The translations under genes and the position numbers were made by a program. A stretch of DNA of 64,000 nucleotides, taken from NCBI RefSeq assembly GCF_003711515.1, contig NW_021167084.1, positions 240,821 to 304,820 of the forward strand, read 5' to 3'. Under the pieces are notes generated by a model. The model was not told the DNA's origin. It did no database searches and saw nothing but the letters and a program-made list of their open reading frames with translations. The DNA comes from Sodiomyces alkalinus F11 (lineage: Eukaryota > Ascomycota > Sordariomycetes > Glomerellales > Plectosphaerellaceae). Below, one piece after another: positions 47,150-58,900 of the stretch. How positions within the stretch are numbered: position 1 is the stretch's first letter; each line of letters opens with the position of its first letter.

Positions 47150-48586
47150 TCACCTGCCGATATTGTTCATCACACTCCCAACCATGACAGCAACCTCCCT
47201 ATCCCACCCACCCTCCTTGCCGCTCTCCCCATTCCCCTTCATGGCACCAGGAGCGCGACACCCCTTGTAGACGCACTCGCGTATCATATCCCCCACATGC
47301 TGGCGATTCGACCTGAGCGTCCTCGCCGACACGCCCCCGCGCGCCATGATCTCCTGCACCCGCGGGCCAAGACTACTCGCCATAGTCCGCCAAAAATACG
47401 ACGCGAGCCGCCCCGTCTCGAAATGCGCCAGCAGCGGCTGCAGCATGCTGGGCCCCTGCGGCCTCGGCATCCCGTCCTCGGACGTCACGAGCGGGTGCAC
47501 CGGCGGTTTCGCCCCCGCCAGGACGATTTCGAGAGCCACGATGTTCCGGCACCGGGCCGCGATCTCGCCGAGCGCGCGGTCCAGGGTGGGGAGCTGGCCC
47601 AGCGCGCGGGACAGCGACGCGATGGACGACTGGAGCGCCGTGCGGAGGTAGGTCTCGAGCGCCTGCAGGAGGAGCGCGGGCGTCCATTTTTCGGGCTTCG
47701 CGTTCGCGTTCGCTGCCGCCGCCGGGGTCGGGGTCGGGGAGAGCAGGAAGAGGACCGTCATGGCGGCGACGGTGCGCGCCCGCGTCTCCTCGGCTTGCAT
47801 GAAGGTGGCGGTTTCCGGGACGGAGAAGTCGCGGAGGATGCGTTCGGCCGTGTCGCGCACGGAACGCGCCAGCGGGGCCATGACCCCTTCCTTGAGGCTT
47901 CGGATCGCGTCGATTCGGTCCAGCCCGTGGCCTTCCTCGCCCGGGCCGGTGGCGTCGAGCACTTCCCGCAGGGAGAGGATGGTGTGTGCGCAGCGGATCA
48001 ACGCCCTGAGGTCCTCCTTCTTCCCCGCCGCGCCCGTTGTTGTCGCTGACCCTGTCGCTGGCCCTGTCGCTGACCCTGCCGCTGACCCTGCCGCCGACCC
48101 TGCCGCTGTGCTGGGGTTCGAGCCGGCTACCTCCGCGTGCTGGACTTGGAGCTGGCGGCCCAGCTGTAGACAGCGACTGACGGAGCGGCCGAGCCGTAAC
48201 GTCTCCCACAGACGCATCGCGACATTCCGGACCTCGTCTGCCTCGGCATGCTTATCTATGACCTCCTTTTCGAGCTGCTTGTAGCTGTCGTTGAGCGACT
48301 GGATCTGGGTGTCGAGCTCCGAGGTGATCCGCTTGCTCGCTTCGTTCTGCTCCCGGGTGAACTCGAGAAGCGGGATGGCATTTTTGGTGGTGAGGGTATC
48401 GATGTGGGAGTCGACTTCCTGAATGTCGAAGAGGACTCGGGATAGCGGGGTCGAGAGATCGAGAGGGGTGTCGTTGGGGTTGTTGGTGGAGAGGACGAGA
48501 GAGTTGGCAAAGGCGGCAGGGTTGAAGTCGGGGGAGAGGAAGGCCTCGTAGTCGATATAGGATGGTTCCTGTTCTTCGGTCGTCAT
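47150..48586 (-). CDS. COG5: conserved oligomeric Golgi complex subunit 5
   Basis: A single exon codes 478 residues. The N terminus SYIDYEAFLSPDFNPAAFAN and TPLDLSTPLSRVLFDIQE are characteristic of fungal Cog5. A predicted coiled coil (about 75-120) with SELDTQIQSLNDSYKQLEKE follows, then a low-complexity Gly/Ser/Ala/Thr repeat (about 160-185), and an all-helical body with LIRCAHTILSLREVLDATG. Cog5 belongs to lobe B of the COG tether that supports retrograde vesicle traffic within the Golgi. The divergent partner at 49291 leaves a 704-bp shared promoter. Confidence 0.9.
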   Translation of the reverse strand: MTTEEQEPSYIDYEAFLSPDFNPAAFANSLVLSTNNPNDTPLDLSTPLSRVLFDIQEVDSHIDTLTTKNAIPLLEFTREQNEASKRITSELDTQIQSLNDSYKQLEKEVIDKHAEADEVRNVAMRLWETLRLGRSVSRCLQLGRQLQVQHAEVAGSNPSTAAGSAAGSAAGSATGPATGSATTTGAAGKKEDLRALIRCAHTILSLREVLDATGPGEEGHGLDRIDAIRSLKEGVMAPLARSVRDTAERILRDFSVPETATFMQAEETRARTVAAMTVLFLLSPTPTPAAAANANAKPEKWTPALLLQALETYLRTALQSSIASLSRALGQLPTLDRALGEIAARCRNIVALEIVLAGAKPPVHPLVTSEDGMPRPQGPSMLQPLLAHFETGRLASYFWRTMASSLGPRVQEIMARGGVSARTLRSNRQHVGDMIRECVYKGCRAPGAMKGNGESGKEGGWDREVAVMVGSVMNNIGR

Positions 48587-49290
48587 TACGGGCTGTTGAT
48601 TGGAATTGGTTGGTGCAGATGGGCCATTGATTGATTTCTGGATTCGTTTACTGTTGGACTAGGACATTGTGCTGCTCATTGTTCGGTCAAGATGTCTCCG
48701 TCTTGTCCCCCTTGTTTTTTTGGTTTGGTTTGGTGGATCTGACTGTGCTTGTTTCCGTTGTGGCTAGCTGTGGCGCTAGTCTAAGGTACCTACAGACGGT
48801 GGCTGAGACCAAATACCTTACTCTTAGTCATCTTGGTAAGGATATTCCCACCCCACGTTAAAACGAGGAAACGCCCAAAGACCGTTCGAGACTTCCCACT
48901 TATTTCCGTTCTCTCCGGAAACCCCACATCGAGAATTCCCGCAAACATCCGGTACCTAGGTACAACATCATCATTGCAGTCGCCTTCATTCACCTTTTTT
49001 TCTCCAATACTTTTTGCATAGCTTCTTCCCTTTATTCTTTCCATGGGCCTGCAACCCAACCATCATTGCTTCATTTTTTTTTTCTTCTTTTTCCGTCCTC
49101 ATTGTCTCTCTATAATGTGATGATAAACAATCATTCTCGAAATCTCGGCCCCTCTTCTCCGTGACGAACCCCAGTTCTCTTGCCCAGACCCAAGGCTTGG
49201 CCGGTTCTTGGCCATTGCTTGGCCCCCCCCAAAGCCGATCCAACGTCGAACTACGGCCGTCGCTGGCCCCTCGACACTCCCTCCGCCAGC
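48587..49290. other. divergent intergenic region COG5 / DUF2434
   Basis: 704 bp containing both 5' flanks and T/C-rich runs (49070-49095). No other element is recognised. Confidence 0.6.
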
Positions 49291-50976
49291 ATGCTTTTGC
49301 CTCGCGACCTCATCCCCTTCCCCAACGGCCGAAATAGCAGCGACACGGCCATCCATGACGTCCACTTCAACCTGACCACTCTCCGCGAGTGGAACTACAC
49401 CCTCTACACCAACGGGACGCTCTCGAACGGCTCTCGTTGCTACCTCACCCCTCCTCCCTACACCCCCGTCGAGCTCCTCTCCAACGGGACCTTCATCAAC
49501 GCCACCTCGTGCTACGAGCCCGTCGATCCAATCGGCTCCCGCGCCGCCGCAGGGGTCGCCTTCGCCGTGGCCTACGGCCTATGCCTGATCGGCATCCTCG
49601 TGAACCTCAACAAGCACGGCCGCCTGCACCTCCCCGCCGAGAAGCGCTTCCGCCCCGTGGGCCGCCGCTGGCAGTGGTACTGGGCCATCTGGGTCGTCGC
49701 CACCGCCTTCGTGAGCCTCTTCACCACCGTCGACGTCGACCGCTTCCGCGTCGTCGGCCTTCCCATCATCCTCACCTCCTTCTTCTGGTTCCTCATGCAG
49801 CAGGGCGCCCTCGCCCTCGCCTGGGAAGCCGTCCGCCACTGGGGCAGCTGGCAGGAGCGCCAGTTCGTCGACCCGAACCCCTTCATCCTCCCGGACCACG
49901 ACCGCCGCTCCCGCGTCGAGTTTTGGCTGCCGCTGTGGTTCTACCTGTGGCTCTGGCTCAACTTCTTCCTCGTCTTTCCGCGGAATTGGGGCCAGATCCA
50001 GCTGCAGCGGGACCCCGACCAGGCTGCCGCCCGCGCCGCTCCCGCCGCCACCGACGCGCGCTTCAAGGCCGCCTCCTTCTGCCTCCTCGTCTGCTGGCTG
50101 ACCGTCGTCTTCTCCCTCCGCCACTCCCTCCGCCACTACAAACCCCGGAACCGCGGGTGGGTCAACAAAGCCCGCGGTCTCTTCCGCTCCACGCCGCTCC
50201 GCTTCCGCCTCATCCTCCCGCTCGCCCTCGTCATCGTCGGCTTCCAGGTCTTCGTCTCCTTCTCCTTCCCCAACTCCATCCTCAACGCCGGAGGGAACCT
50301 CGCCTCCATCTACGCGGGCGGGTACGGCCCGACCCTCCTCATCCTCGTCATCCAGATCGTATGGGGCCTGCGCACGCCCAACGAGGACAAGGAGCTGGTC
50401 CGCCAGCGCCGCCGGCGCGGAGAACAAATGGACCGAGAGATGGGCGTCGTCCGCAAACCTGCCTGGTGGCGCCGCGTCAACGCCTCGTGGCAGCACGATC
50501 CCTCCGACATTCCGGGCGGCAACGGCAACGGCAACGGCTACCACCAGAGTAACAACACCATCGGCACGGCCGACGCAGGAGCAGACTCGCCGGTGGTAGC
50601 CCGGCAGGATTCCCGGGCCGGCCTCGTCGCCATGTCCAAGGAATCCGTCCCTACTACTACGCCTTCCGCCGCCTACGCGGGGAAATCCGAAAGGCGCAGG
50701 GTGGAGCGGGTACGCAACGCCGCTGCTGCCGGGGTTCTCTTCCCTAGTCCCGAGGGACGGGCGGCCGAGCTGGAGGCACAGGCCGCCCGTCGGGCAGAGG
50801 CTATGCGGGAGGGGCCTGCACCGCCCCCGTTCCCGTCGGATTTTCCTCGGCTGCGGGAGCCGCAGACCGCTACAGATGTGTCCGGTGCGGTCGAGAGGAC
50901 TACTCCTGGCAACGAGACGGTCACGCCGCCCGCTGCTGTACATCCAATGCGCGTGAGGAGCATGTTGGACATTTGA
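49291..50976 (+). CDS. DUF2434 family multi-pass membrane protein
   Basis: One exon codes 561 residues from the ATG at 49291. The frame is open further upstream but without an ATG. The N-terminal 85 residues look extracytoplasmic: seven N-glycosylation sequons (for example NYT, NGT, NGS, NAT) and two Cys residues likely paired (SRCYL and TSCYEP). About seven helices follow, among them AGVAFAVAYGLCLIGILV, WYWAIWVVATAFVSLF, LPIILTSFFWFLMQQGALAL and LPLWFYLWLWLNFFLVF. The cytoplasmic tail of about 160 residues is Arg/Ala/Pro-rich and low in complexity. The family is fungal and has no assigned function known to me. Confidence 0.85.
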   Translation: MLLPRDLIPFPNGRNSSDTAIHDVHFNLTTLREWNYTLYTNGTLSNGSRCYLTPPPYTPVELLSNGTFINATSCYEPVDPIGSRAAAGVAFAVAYGLCLIGILVNLNKHGRLHLPAEKRFRPVGRRWQWYWAIWVVATAFVSLFTTVDVDRFRVVGLPIILTSFFWFLMQQGALALAWEAVRHWGSWQERQFVDPNPFILPDHDRRSRVEFWLPLWFYLWLWLNFFLVFPRNWGQIQLQRDPDQAAARAAPAATDARFKAASFCLLVCWLTVVFSLRHSLRHYKPRNRGWVNKARGLFRSTPLRFRLILPLALVIVGFQVFVSFSFPNSILNAGGNLASIYAGGYGPTLLILVIQIVWGLRTPNEDKELVRQRRRRGEQMDREMGVVRKPAWWRRVNASWQHDPSDIPGGNGNGNGYHQSNNTIGTADAGADSPVVARQDSRAGLVAMSKESVPTTTPSAAYAGKSERRRVERVRNAAAAGVLFPSPEGRAAELEAQAARRAEAMREGPAPPPFPSDFPRLREPQTATDVSGAVERTTPGNETVTPPAAVHPMRVRSMLDI

Positions 50977-53900
50977 TATAACTGGAACCAGCCGAAGGTT
51001 TCTCGGCCCCTGAGTCGTCCTTTATACGACATGATATATTTTCTTGCTGCCAGGCAACAACTCCCGGCACACTCCCCAGTCCCCTGGTAGAAATTACTTC
51101 TCTATCCATATGCTTTTATCGTTCTCTGTTGGATATTTCTGTCTCTTTTCTTTTTTTTTCCTCGTTGTTTCCTGGCGTCCTGGTTAGACGGCGGTCAAAA
51201 ACTCAGCAACTGGTATCTATCTGGTCAGGCGTTACAGGAGATGAGAAAACTTGCATTGATCATGATACTTCTGCCATTTTCTGCGTCCTTTGCTCTTTTC
51301 AGAGATCTCCAGACGTTAAAGAATACTACTACTACTACTACTTCTGCCATTTTCTAAACTGACCTCGTCTCACGATCCCTGCGACCAACAGCTTTTTGAA
51401 ATGTGCTGACAAGCATCCGCGGTTCTCATCGTCCGTTCGGTCAATGCAGGAACGGGTTCAAACGCCCCTAATGACGCTGAGGGTGTTCCAGCTACATTCC
51501 ACAGCAACGTTCTGTTAGTAAAATCGAGAGAAATACCTTTCAATACCCATCCAACATGAATCGAATACAAAATCGCAGATAGCCTCCTCACACTTTCTTC
51601 CGATGTGGCGAGTAACTTGCATTATGATTCAGGTTGGCCGTCACCAGATGACATCCTCCACAGGAGCATGCCTTGGAAATGAGCTCTCAGATCAACATCT
51701 AGAACGCGGATGACTCGTCGTTTTGGTGGGCTCCATCCTTAAAGTTTGGTCTACTGGCACAAAGTCTGCTTCCCTTCTGTGCAGCCCCCCCTCCCCAATG
51801 TGGTGGTCCGTAGGGTAGTCGTGGGGACCGGACGGAGTCTGTTGCTAGAACTCCCAGTCGATGCACATGCCATCGTAGCCATCCTACCCGAACTGGACGA
51901 TGTAACTGAAGGGCTTCGGACATGTGTTTTTCTTCTTCTTTTTTCCCCCTCCTTTTTCTCTTCAACTTACATTGTAGGCAATCTGATACCTCCTGCTGGC
52001 ACACGGTGACACAGTCACAGAGGCTCCAGGCTCAAGTTACTGTTCCCCGTAGACCCCGGCATGGCGCCCTGGCGCGGCAGATTCACCTTACGTACTGCGC
52101 AGAGTAGGATGCATACTTCCGCAGCGGGCTGGGCCGGTCTTTCGGCTCGTGGGCGCTGCCACGTCAAGGATTCCAGATAACCGACGGGACCCGGTGCTCA
52201 GGTGCCACCCATTTTTGGCTCCTGCAGGATGGAGGGAAGGCGTATTGTCACTTGTGCGCGTCTCGACGCTGCGGCTCATCCAGGATTCCGAGCGTTCCCT
52301 TGTACGACGACGACATGTAATCTCCTCTTCCGTCGACAAGGGGCCATTCTCCTGGACGACACAAGTACGACTACGGTTTACAGGCCAATGAGACCGGTAC
52401 AGGCGCCCCCCCAAGAATATGACGGTGGCAGTAGCTGCCGCGCAAGCCTCTCCAGTTTTGATACGGTGCCTGTCTTCACGTGCTCTCTCATGTATGCTAT
52501 ATGCTATATCCACTGCGAGGTGGACGGGGCTGCAGATCCGAACATGCTTCTATGGGAGTAAGGGCCGGGGCTCACCCGATGCCTCCCGGGTCATCCCCTG
52601 TCTCAAGTCACAGAGGGAATCGAGGTACGCGAAGTTCTTGGTCGTCTCTGTGGTCAATCCAACACAGTGCGGAGGGATACTGGTGAACTCACCTGGCATT
52701 GGCCTGTTTGACCGGCGGGGACTCGGGAGAGCCAGGACATTCATGGAGACGGCGAATCCTGACAGGCTGACATCGTCGGAATATGTTGATCAACGTTGAT
52801 GGACCAACGTTCGAGGCTGAAGCATCCAGTCAGCATCATGGATGATGGATCGACAAGGAGGGAGGGATATGAAGGTTGGATTCCACGAACATAAGGATGA
52901 GGCTATGAGTACCTAAGGTGTTAGCCATAGCCTATGAGGCTGGGAATTGATGACAGGAGTCACAGGACTGCCGTATAACGTGGTCTGGGTAAGCGCAGCT
53001 AACAAGCGGTGTAAGCGATCGATGGCAGATGGAACACCCTGGACCAACTAAACCTCCCATGAAGGTAGGGGCAAGGCACCATGGGGATGACACGGGTAGT
53101 GACCACAGATGCTCTGACCACCTTTTATGTGCCCTGGTTCTCAACTTCTTCCTGCCATGGCCCAGAGTCTGCTTTGTACATTGTGTACATGCCCATCCGT
53201 CACCCCTGTGTCTCTGGTACTTTGTATGTTTGGTCACTGGTGTGCTCGACAGGGGAAAGGGTAACCCAGGCACGAGGTACGAGACATTGGGCTAGTACCA
53301 GTCGTAAGCCGTTATCAACCTGGAAAAAACTGGGAATTGGTTCGGTGACTTGCAACCTGCGTCCCGACTCCCGACTCCCGACTCCCAGAAGTTAGAACCA
53401 TGCGGGCCGCGGCCCCTGCTGTCCGGCTTTGTGAGGATTAGCACTAGTAAGACTATTATAATTTATAAAGGTGATAATTACCTCTCGTGACATCCAGGGT
53501 AAAACTACGGACACGGAGTAATTCCATGACAAATTCGGCGTGGAACAGCGATCGAGGTCACAACACCCCGGCGGATTAAAACCTGGGGAGTCCGGACGAT
53601 CCACTAAGGTAAGCAATACGGTAAGGTAATTACGTCAGACCAGCCCGTACGTTTACCTACCAGGAGGTACGTATTCGTATATCAATTGGAGCTTGGGCCG
53701 TCTTCCCCACTTGGCACTTGGCGGGGAAACACACCGTCCACACTTGTACTTCGTACAACTAGGTACCACAATAACTGTACACAGTGCATCTCGACAACTC
53801 ATAACGCAAAGCCCCGTTTTCGTCCCAAGCCCTCTCACCACTTCGTCCTCCCTGACAGGCGACATTTTGAATGCTGTACGATGTACGCCGAACGGCAGGC

Positions 53901-55860
53901 GCAAATATCGCAAAGAGACCAAAATGAAGGTTATGAGATTCGGCTTCATCCGCCGCTGTGTTCACTCTTAGCATACAATGATATTCGCTGATTCATGATG
54001 ACAATTCCCCTCTCGACACCTTTCGTGCACCGGCCTTCAGTCTTTCATCGCTTACTGCCTGACCACCACCACTACCAGGACTGTCTCTCTTCCTTCTCCG
54101 GTTGCCTCGACCAACCAACCCGTGAGATTATGGAGCGGGCGAATCAATTCAGAACGCATCATCGCCCGTCTTATCTTGCGCGGGCAGGTATACCTTGGAG
54201 TGGCATCTTCCTTGGGTCAAAGGGACGCATCCTAAAAAGAAAAAAGAAAAAAAAAGAAAAAAAAAGAAAAAGAAAGAAAAAGAAAAAAAGAAAAAAAAAA
54301 GTGTTATCGTCGTCTCCTCTCTGGCTCATCTTTCCCCTCCCTCAAATGTGCTCAGTTATATCCGTACCTGGGACTGATTTAGGTACCAGCGGTCACCTGC
54401 ATCCACCCACTTCAGGTTCCGCTCCCGCTCCCGCGTCGCCCTCGCATAACATAACATAGCATTGGTCGCGCATGGCATGACATGGCATGGCATCCCATCG
54501 CATCGTCTCTTTTCTTGCTTTCTGAACCCGTCTTTTCGCCCTGGACAAGTGTCGTTGACCCCTATGGTGAGGACTGAGGAGGCAGCAAGGGTGCCCAGCC
54601 AAGCCCACCGGAGTATGTAGCACAGGAGGTGGGAGTTTTCTACCCCAGCCCTCTTCGGTCGGTTCGAAGCACAGCGTGCGCTATTGACTACCCTACCGAT
54701 CAGATCGTTCAAAGAGCAAACTTCCAACAGCCTCAAAAGAGTCAAACCTCTCCTCCTTTTCAACTGGTCTCAAAGACCAGCCAACCGTCACCGAAACGAA
54801 TACCCCTCGTTCCTTTTTCGTCATTGCTTCTTTTTGGGCACGTTCCCAGTAGTGTACCTTACTTCGTTCTTTGTACAGCCCCACCTCGAACCCCGTTGGG
54901 TGGCTCGGGCTAACTCCATGACTCGTCTCGACCTGGGCATGATCCGTTTTCGGACAACTGACAGAATCTCATTCCCCTCTTCTTACATCTTATATATACT
55001 CTTACTACTTTGACGGCGTTCACGATTGATGGATGGATGGCATGGGTTCGATTCCTTCAGACTATTTCTTCTTCCTTCGGTATACGTTCTCGTATAAGGT
55101 CCGCCGGGGGGAGTTCGTGTCAATATTTTTGTCCATTTTGTTGCGATGGACACCGACCTGCCGATTCTGTCACGTCCCCTACTAGGTACACATGCGTTCT
55201 TTCTTTTTTTTTCCTTTTTTTCTTTTTTTCCTTCTTTTCCCCTTCTCTCTCTCTCTCTCAATAACAGAACCCCCGATTCAGGATGTCCTCTGTTATTGGC
55301 ACAGAATGGAAGGAAACACGTAGCATCTCTATATGTCTACACAGTTACCTATGGTCATGGTCGGGTTCTGGTGGGGAAAGCAGCACTTTTACTCGATGCT
55401 TGGTTGCCGCACATGCCGGAGAGATCGACGTGCCGGACTAGTGCGTACGTTGTAGTTGCATCACAGGCCGTCATCTGACTTGGTTCCGGGCCCCTCAGTC
55501 GCCCCAGTTCGTACCCCCTTGCCCATCACGCCCAGGTACCAACCCAGGGACGGGTCCATCAAGATCCAGGCACGAGAAACCCCCAAGGTACAGCCAAGGG
55601 CCGGCCTTGTCTAATACATCGTACTTCGTAGCCAGCACGCACCTTTTACTACCTTACCGATAGTATGTATCCTCCGTACCTGCGCGAGACAAGGTACCAC
55701 ACGGTACCGGTCGTTGCATTCGTCCAGGAAGCAAACCTGTCGAACAGACCACAGTCTTTTCGGTTACGTAATAGGCCGGATTGCTAAGAGTATAATCCGG
55801 GTGGACGCTTACAGAATCTGCACTATATAAAATACGGTGGCAGCGTTTCCCTGACGGTCT
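50977..55860. other. intergenic, no recognisable gene
   Basis: 4.9 kb with only short overlapping frames and no family motif. It contains purine tracts (54233-54300), T/C tracts (55197-55260) and GGTACC-rich spots. The composition is ordinary, not RIPped. A GGTTCGATTCC string at about 55045 is not part of a tRNA (see rejected items). Confidence 0.6.
54233..54300. repeat. polypurine (A/G) tract
   Basis: 68 bp of A runs with single G bases, similar to 45481-45547. Confidence 0.9.
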
Positions 55861-55979
55861 AAGACAGTTATAATTATATATAATTGCCTTAATTAATTTT
55901 GACCTGTTTTATAACGATTTTGACTACGCTTTATTTAATAATTAAGAGTCTTACTTACTAAGTGAAGATATACCCTTTT

Positions 55980-58900
55980 ACTACTACTACCGATTTAAGA
56001 AGCTATCTAGCTACGCCGATATAGCGTATTAATCTATAAATAACTATTAAGATATCGCACCTTAGCCCTAATACGTATAAAACCTATAAGGATTAAGAGC
56101 TCTGGCGACGCCTGTACGAATCGGTTACCACCTATAATAACGTGTAGAGGTTTCTCCGCCTAGTCGATCCGACTTAGTCCTCCGAGGAGCCTATAATACC
56201 GGATTACGGCTCTTTCCCCTCTATAACACCTAGGCGTACGCCTACGTAATATCTCGACCTTACGGACGCCGGCTAGAAAGTATACGATATCGAAATCGCG
56301 CGCTAGAAGATCCTATAAACGTAATACGATAGCTACCTTAAAGAGATTAACGCTATACTAACCTAATAGGTTAATACTATCGATTAAAGCCGCAGATAAC
56401 TGCTATAAAGAGGCACGCCTCGCGAGGTGTATAAAGCCGTTAAACACGATACGGATTAGTACCTAGCCACCCGCTAAACCGATACCTATAAAGAGTATAT
56501 TAAGCACGCACGGTATCCTACGAATAGCCTTAAAAAGCTCGGGGAGTAATTAGATAAGTAGCAGCTACTACTATAAAGCTATAAAGATACCGGTTTAAAG
56601 CCCGCCACGTATATATAGGTTATAGATTTCTTTAGAGGTATACACCCCTATACCGGCCGCGATTAGACTAAGGCCGAGGGACGCCTTATAGATAACTAAG
56701 TAGTTATACCCGAAGACCTTTACACCCTCGGCCAGAAGTATATTAACACCAGACTTAAAGACTAAGGAAAACGCGGTAGCCACCACGCTATAATATTCCC
56801 TATACTATATACCGGAAGCGAAAAGGGTAAAGATACCTTAGAGGCCACGGCTAAGCCCCGTAAGAAGGGCGGCCGTGGGAAGAATAAAGCTAAGAATCCC
56901 ACTACCACGGTACCTATAGCCACACCTTTAACTACTTTAACTAACCGTTCTAAGCGCCGCTAATCTACTCTGCAGAGAGGGCAGATCTACCGCGTATACG
57001 CTATACCTAGCCACGATATTAACGCCTGCTTCTATCTATTCCCGGATATAGTATATAACGATTAGACACCCTTCGAGAGCACTAAAATAACCGTCTAACG
57101 GATCCTTAAATATAACCCCTCGCTACGCGCGGAAGTAGAAGAACTACGCGCCGTAAAGAAGGTGAAGAAGGATATAAGCCGGGACTCTGTATAGCTTAAA
57201 GAGGCGTGACTTAACTATAGTAGCGTCTATAGCGGCGTCTCCCACGCCGCTACCTTTACGGCTAGCACTACTACTAGCTACCCTCTTCGAATCTCTACTA
57301 TCCTTAATTCCGGTGCCACTATTTATATTTTTAACGATTTTTCCCGCTTTTCTGATTTTATACCCGCTATACCGGGAGACTACGTAGTCGTAGGTAATTC
57401 GTCCCTGCCTATTAAAGGTTACGGTAATATAACCGTGAGATTAAACGGACTAATAGGAGGCCTTGATTTTAGGCTGTTAAACATTATATACTACGAGGAT
57501 TTTACCTCTAATTTAATCTCTAACTAACGCCTACGTCTTCGAGGATACTAGTAGAATTAGAAGCCACTAAATAACTATATTCGGCGTTCCGATAGATCTA
57601 TACTATACTAGCTAAGTTACCCTTTTAATTAAACCGTTATTGAATACATGCCCTCTAACTAATCTGCGGCTGCTTTTCTAGGCTCTTCTTCCACCCGAAA
57701 AGCTATCTATAAATCGATAATATAGTATCTAAGCACTACGGAGGGTATCTTATAGCATCTACGCCTAGGGCACGCAGGCCCTGAACCACTTCGGCACCTA
57801 GAAGAGTAGATATAGGGGGTTAAAATCAAGGGACTAATAACTATCGACTATAAGGCCTACGAGCTTATAAAGATAAAACGGCACGTTAGTAGGCGCCCTC
57901 GCACTACACTTACCTACGCAGGGGAGTAATAAGCGATTAATTTTACGGATTTTAAACGAATATCCGACGGGGACTTAAGGTTTATATTTTTCACCGACTA
58001 TTATAGTGGTTTTACGGCCACCTACATTATAAAAAGTAAGCTAGTAGTGGATATCCTTGTAATAATTAAGGAATTCCTCGCCTGGGTAGACCGCTAATTA
58101 GACTATAAGGTACGCGTTTTCGAATCTAATAACGAGCTAACTTAATCCTATAATATCACCTAATTCCTGCGTGGCGAGGGTATCCTTTTAAAGGTATCTG
58201 CTACCGATACTTAAGTATAGAACGGGGGTGCCGAACGCGCTACTGCCGTGGTTATTTCGAAGGGTCGTACGATAAATATCCACGTAAAACTGCCACCGTT
58301 TATATAGCCTAAGGCTATTCTGACGGCCGTATACGTCTATAACCGGACGCTACGAAGGCAGTAAAAGAATTAGAAAACGCCCTATAAGGTCCTCTTTAAA
58401 AAGAAGCCGATTTTATCACACCTTCGAGCTTACGGCTATAAGGCGTACGCGATAATAAAGGACGCCTAAAAGGCTACTAATAAGCTATTAAATCGTATCG
58501 CTCCTCGCGCCTATATCGGCTACCTCGTCGGCTACGATTCCACTAATATTTTCCGTATCTAGGTGCCTAGCCTACGCCGCTATAACCGCGTTATTCGAAC
58601 GCGCGATATAGATTTTAACGAACGCGCCTTCTTTAACGGCGATATCGCCACCTTTAAGGATAACCTCTATTAATTAACAGAGGAGTAATTAGAAGACCTA
58701 ATTAGTTAAATTAAGTAGGAGAGGGCTAGAGATTCACGGCCGTTTACGGACGTATAAGCTAAGGACCCCCCCCTTTATATAACTGCTTATTTTGAATTAT
58801 TAGATCCGGGGATAAACGCCCCCGGATCCCCTTCCTCGACGGCTTTACCGTTAAGGTTATAGTCCGTAATGCCCGGCTATAAGGGGGTAAAGGAGGCTAT

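Noticed and set aside
55035..55060. GGTTCGATTCC, a perfect tRNA B-box-like string
   Set aside because: No A box lies upstream, the surrounding bases do not pair as a T arm, and no acceptor stem can be formed.
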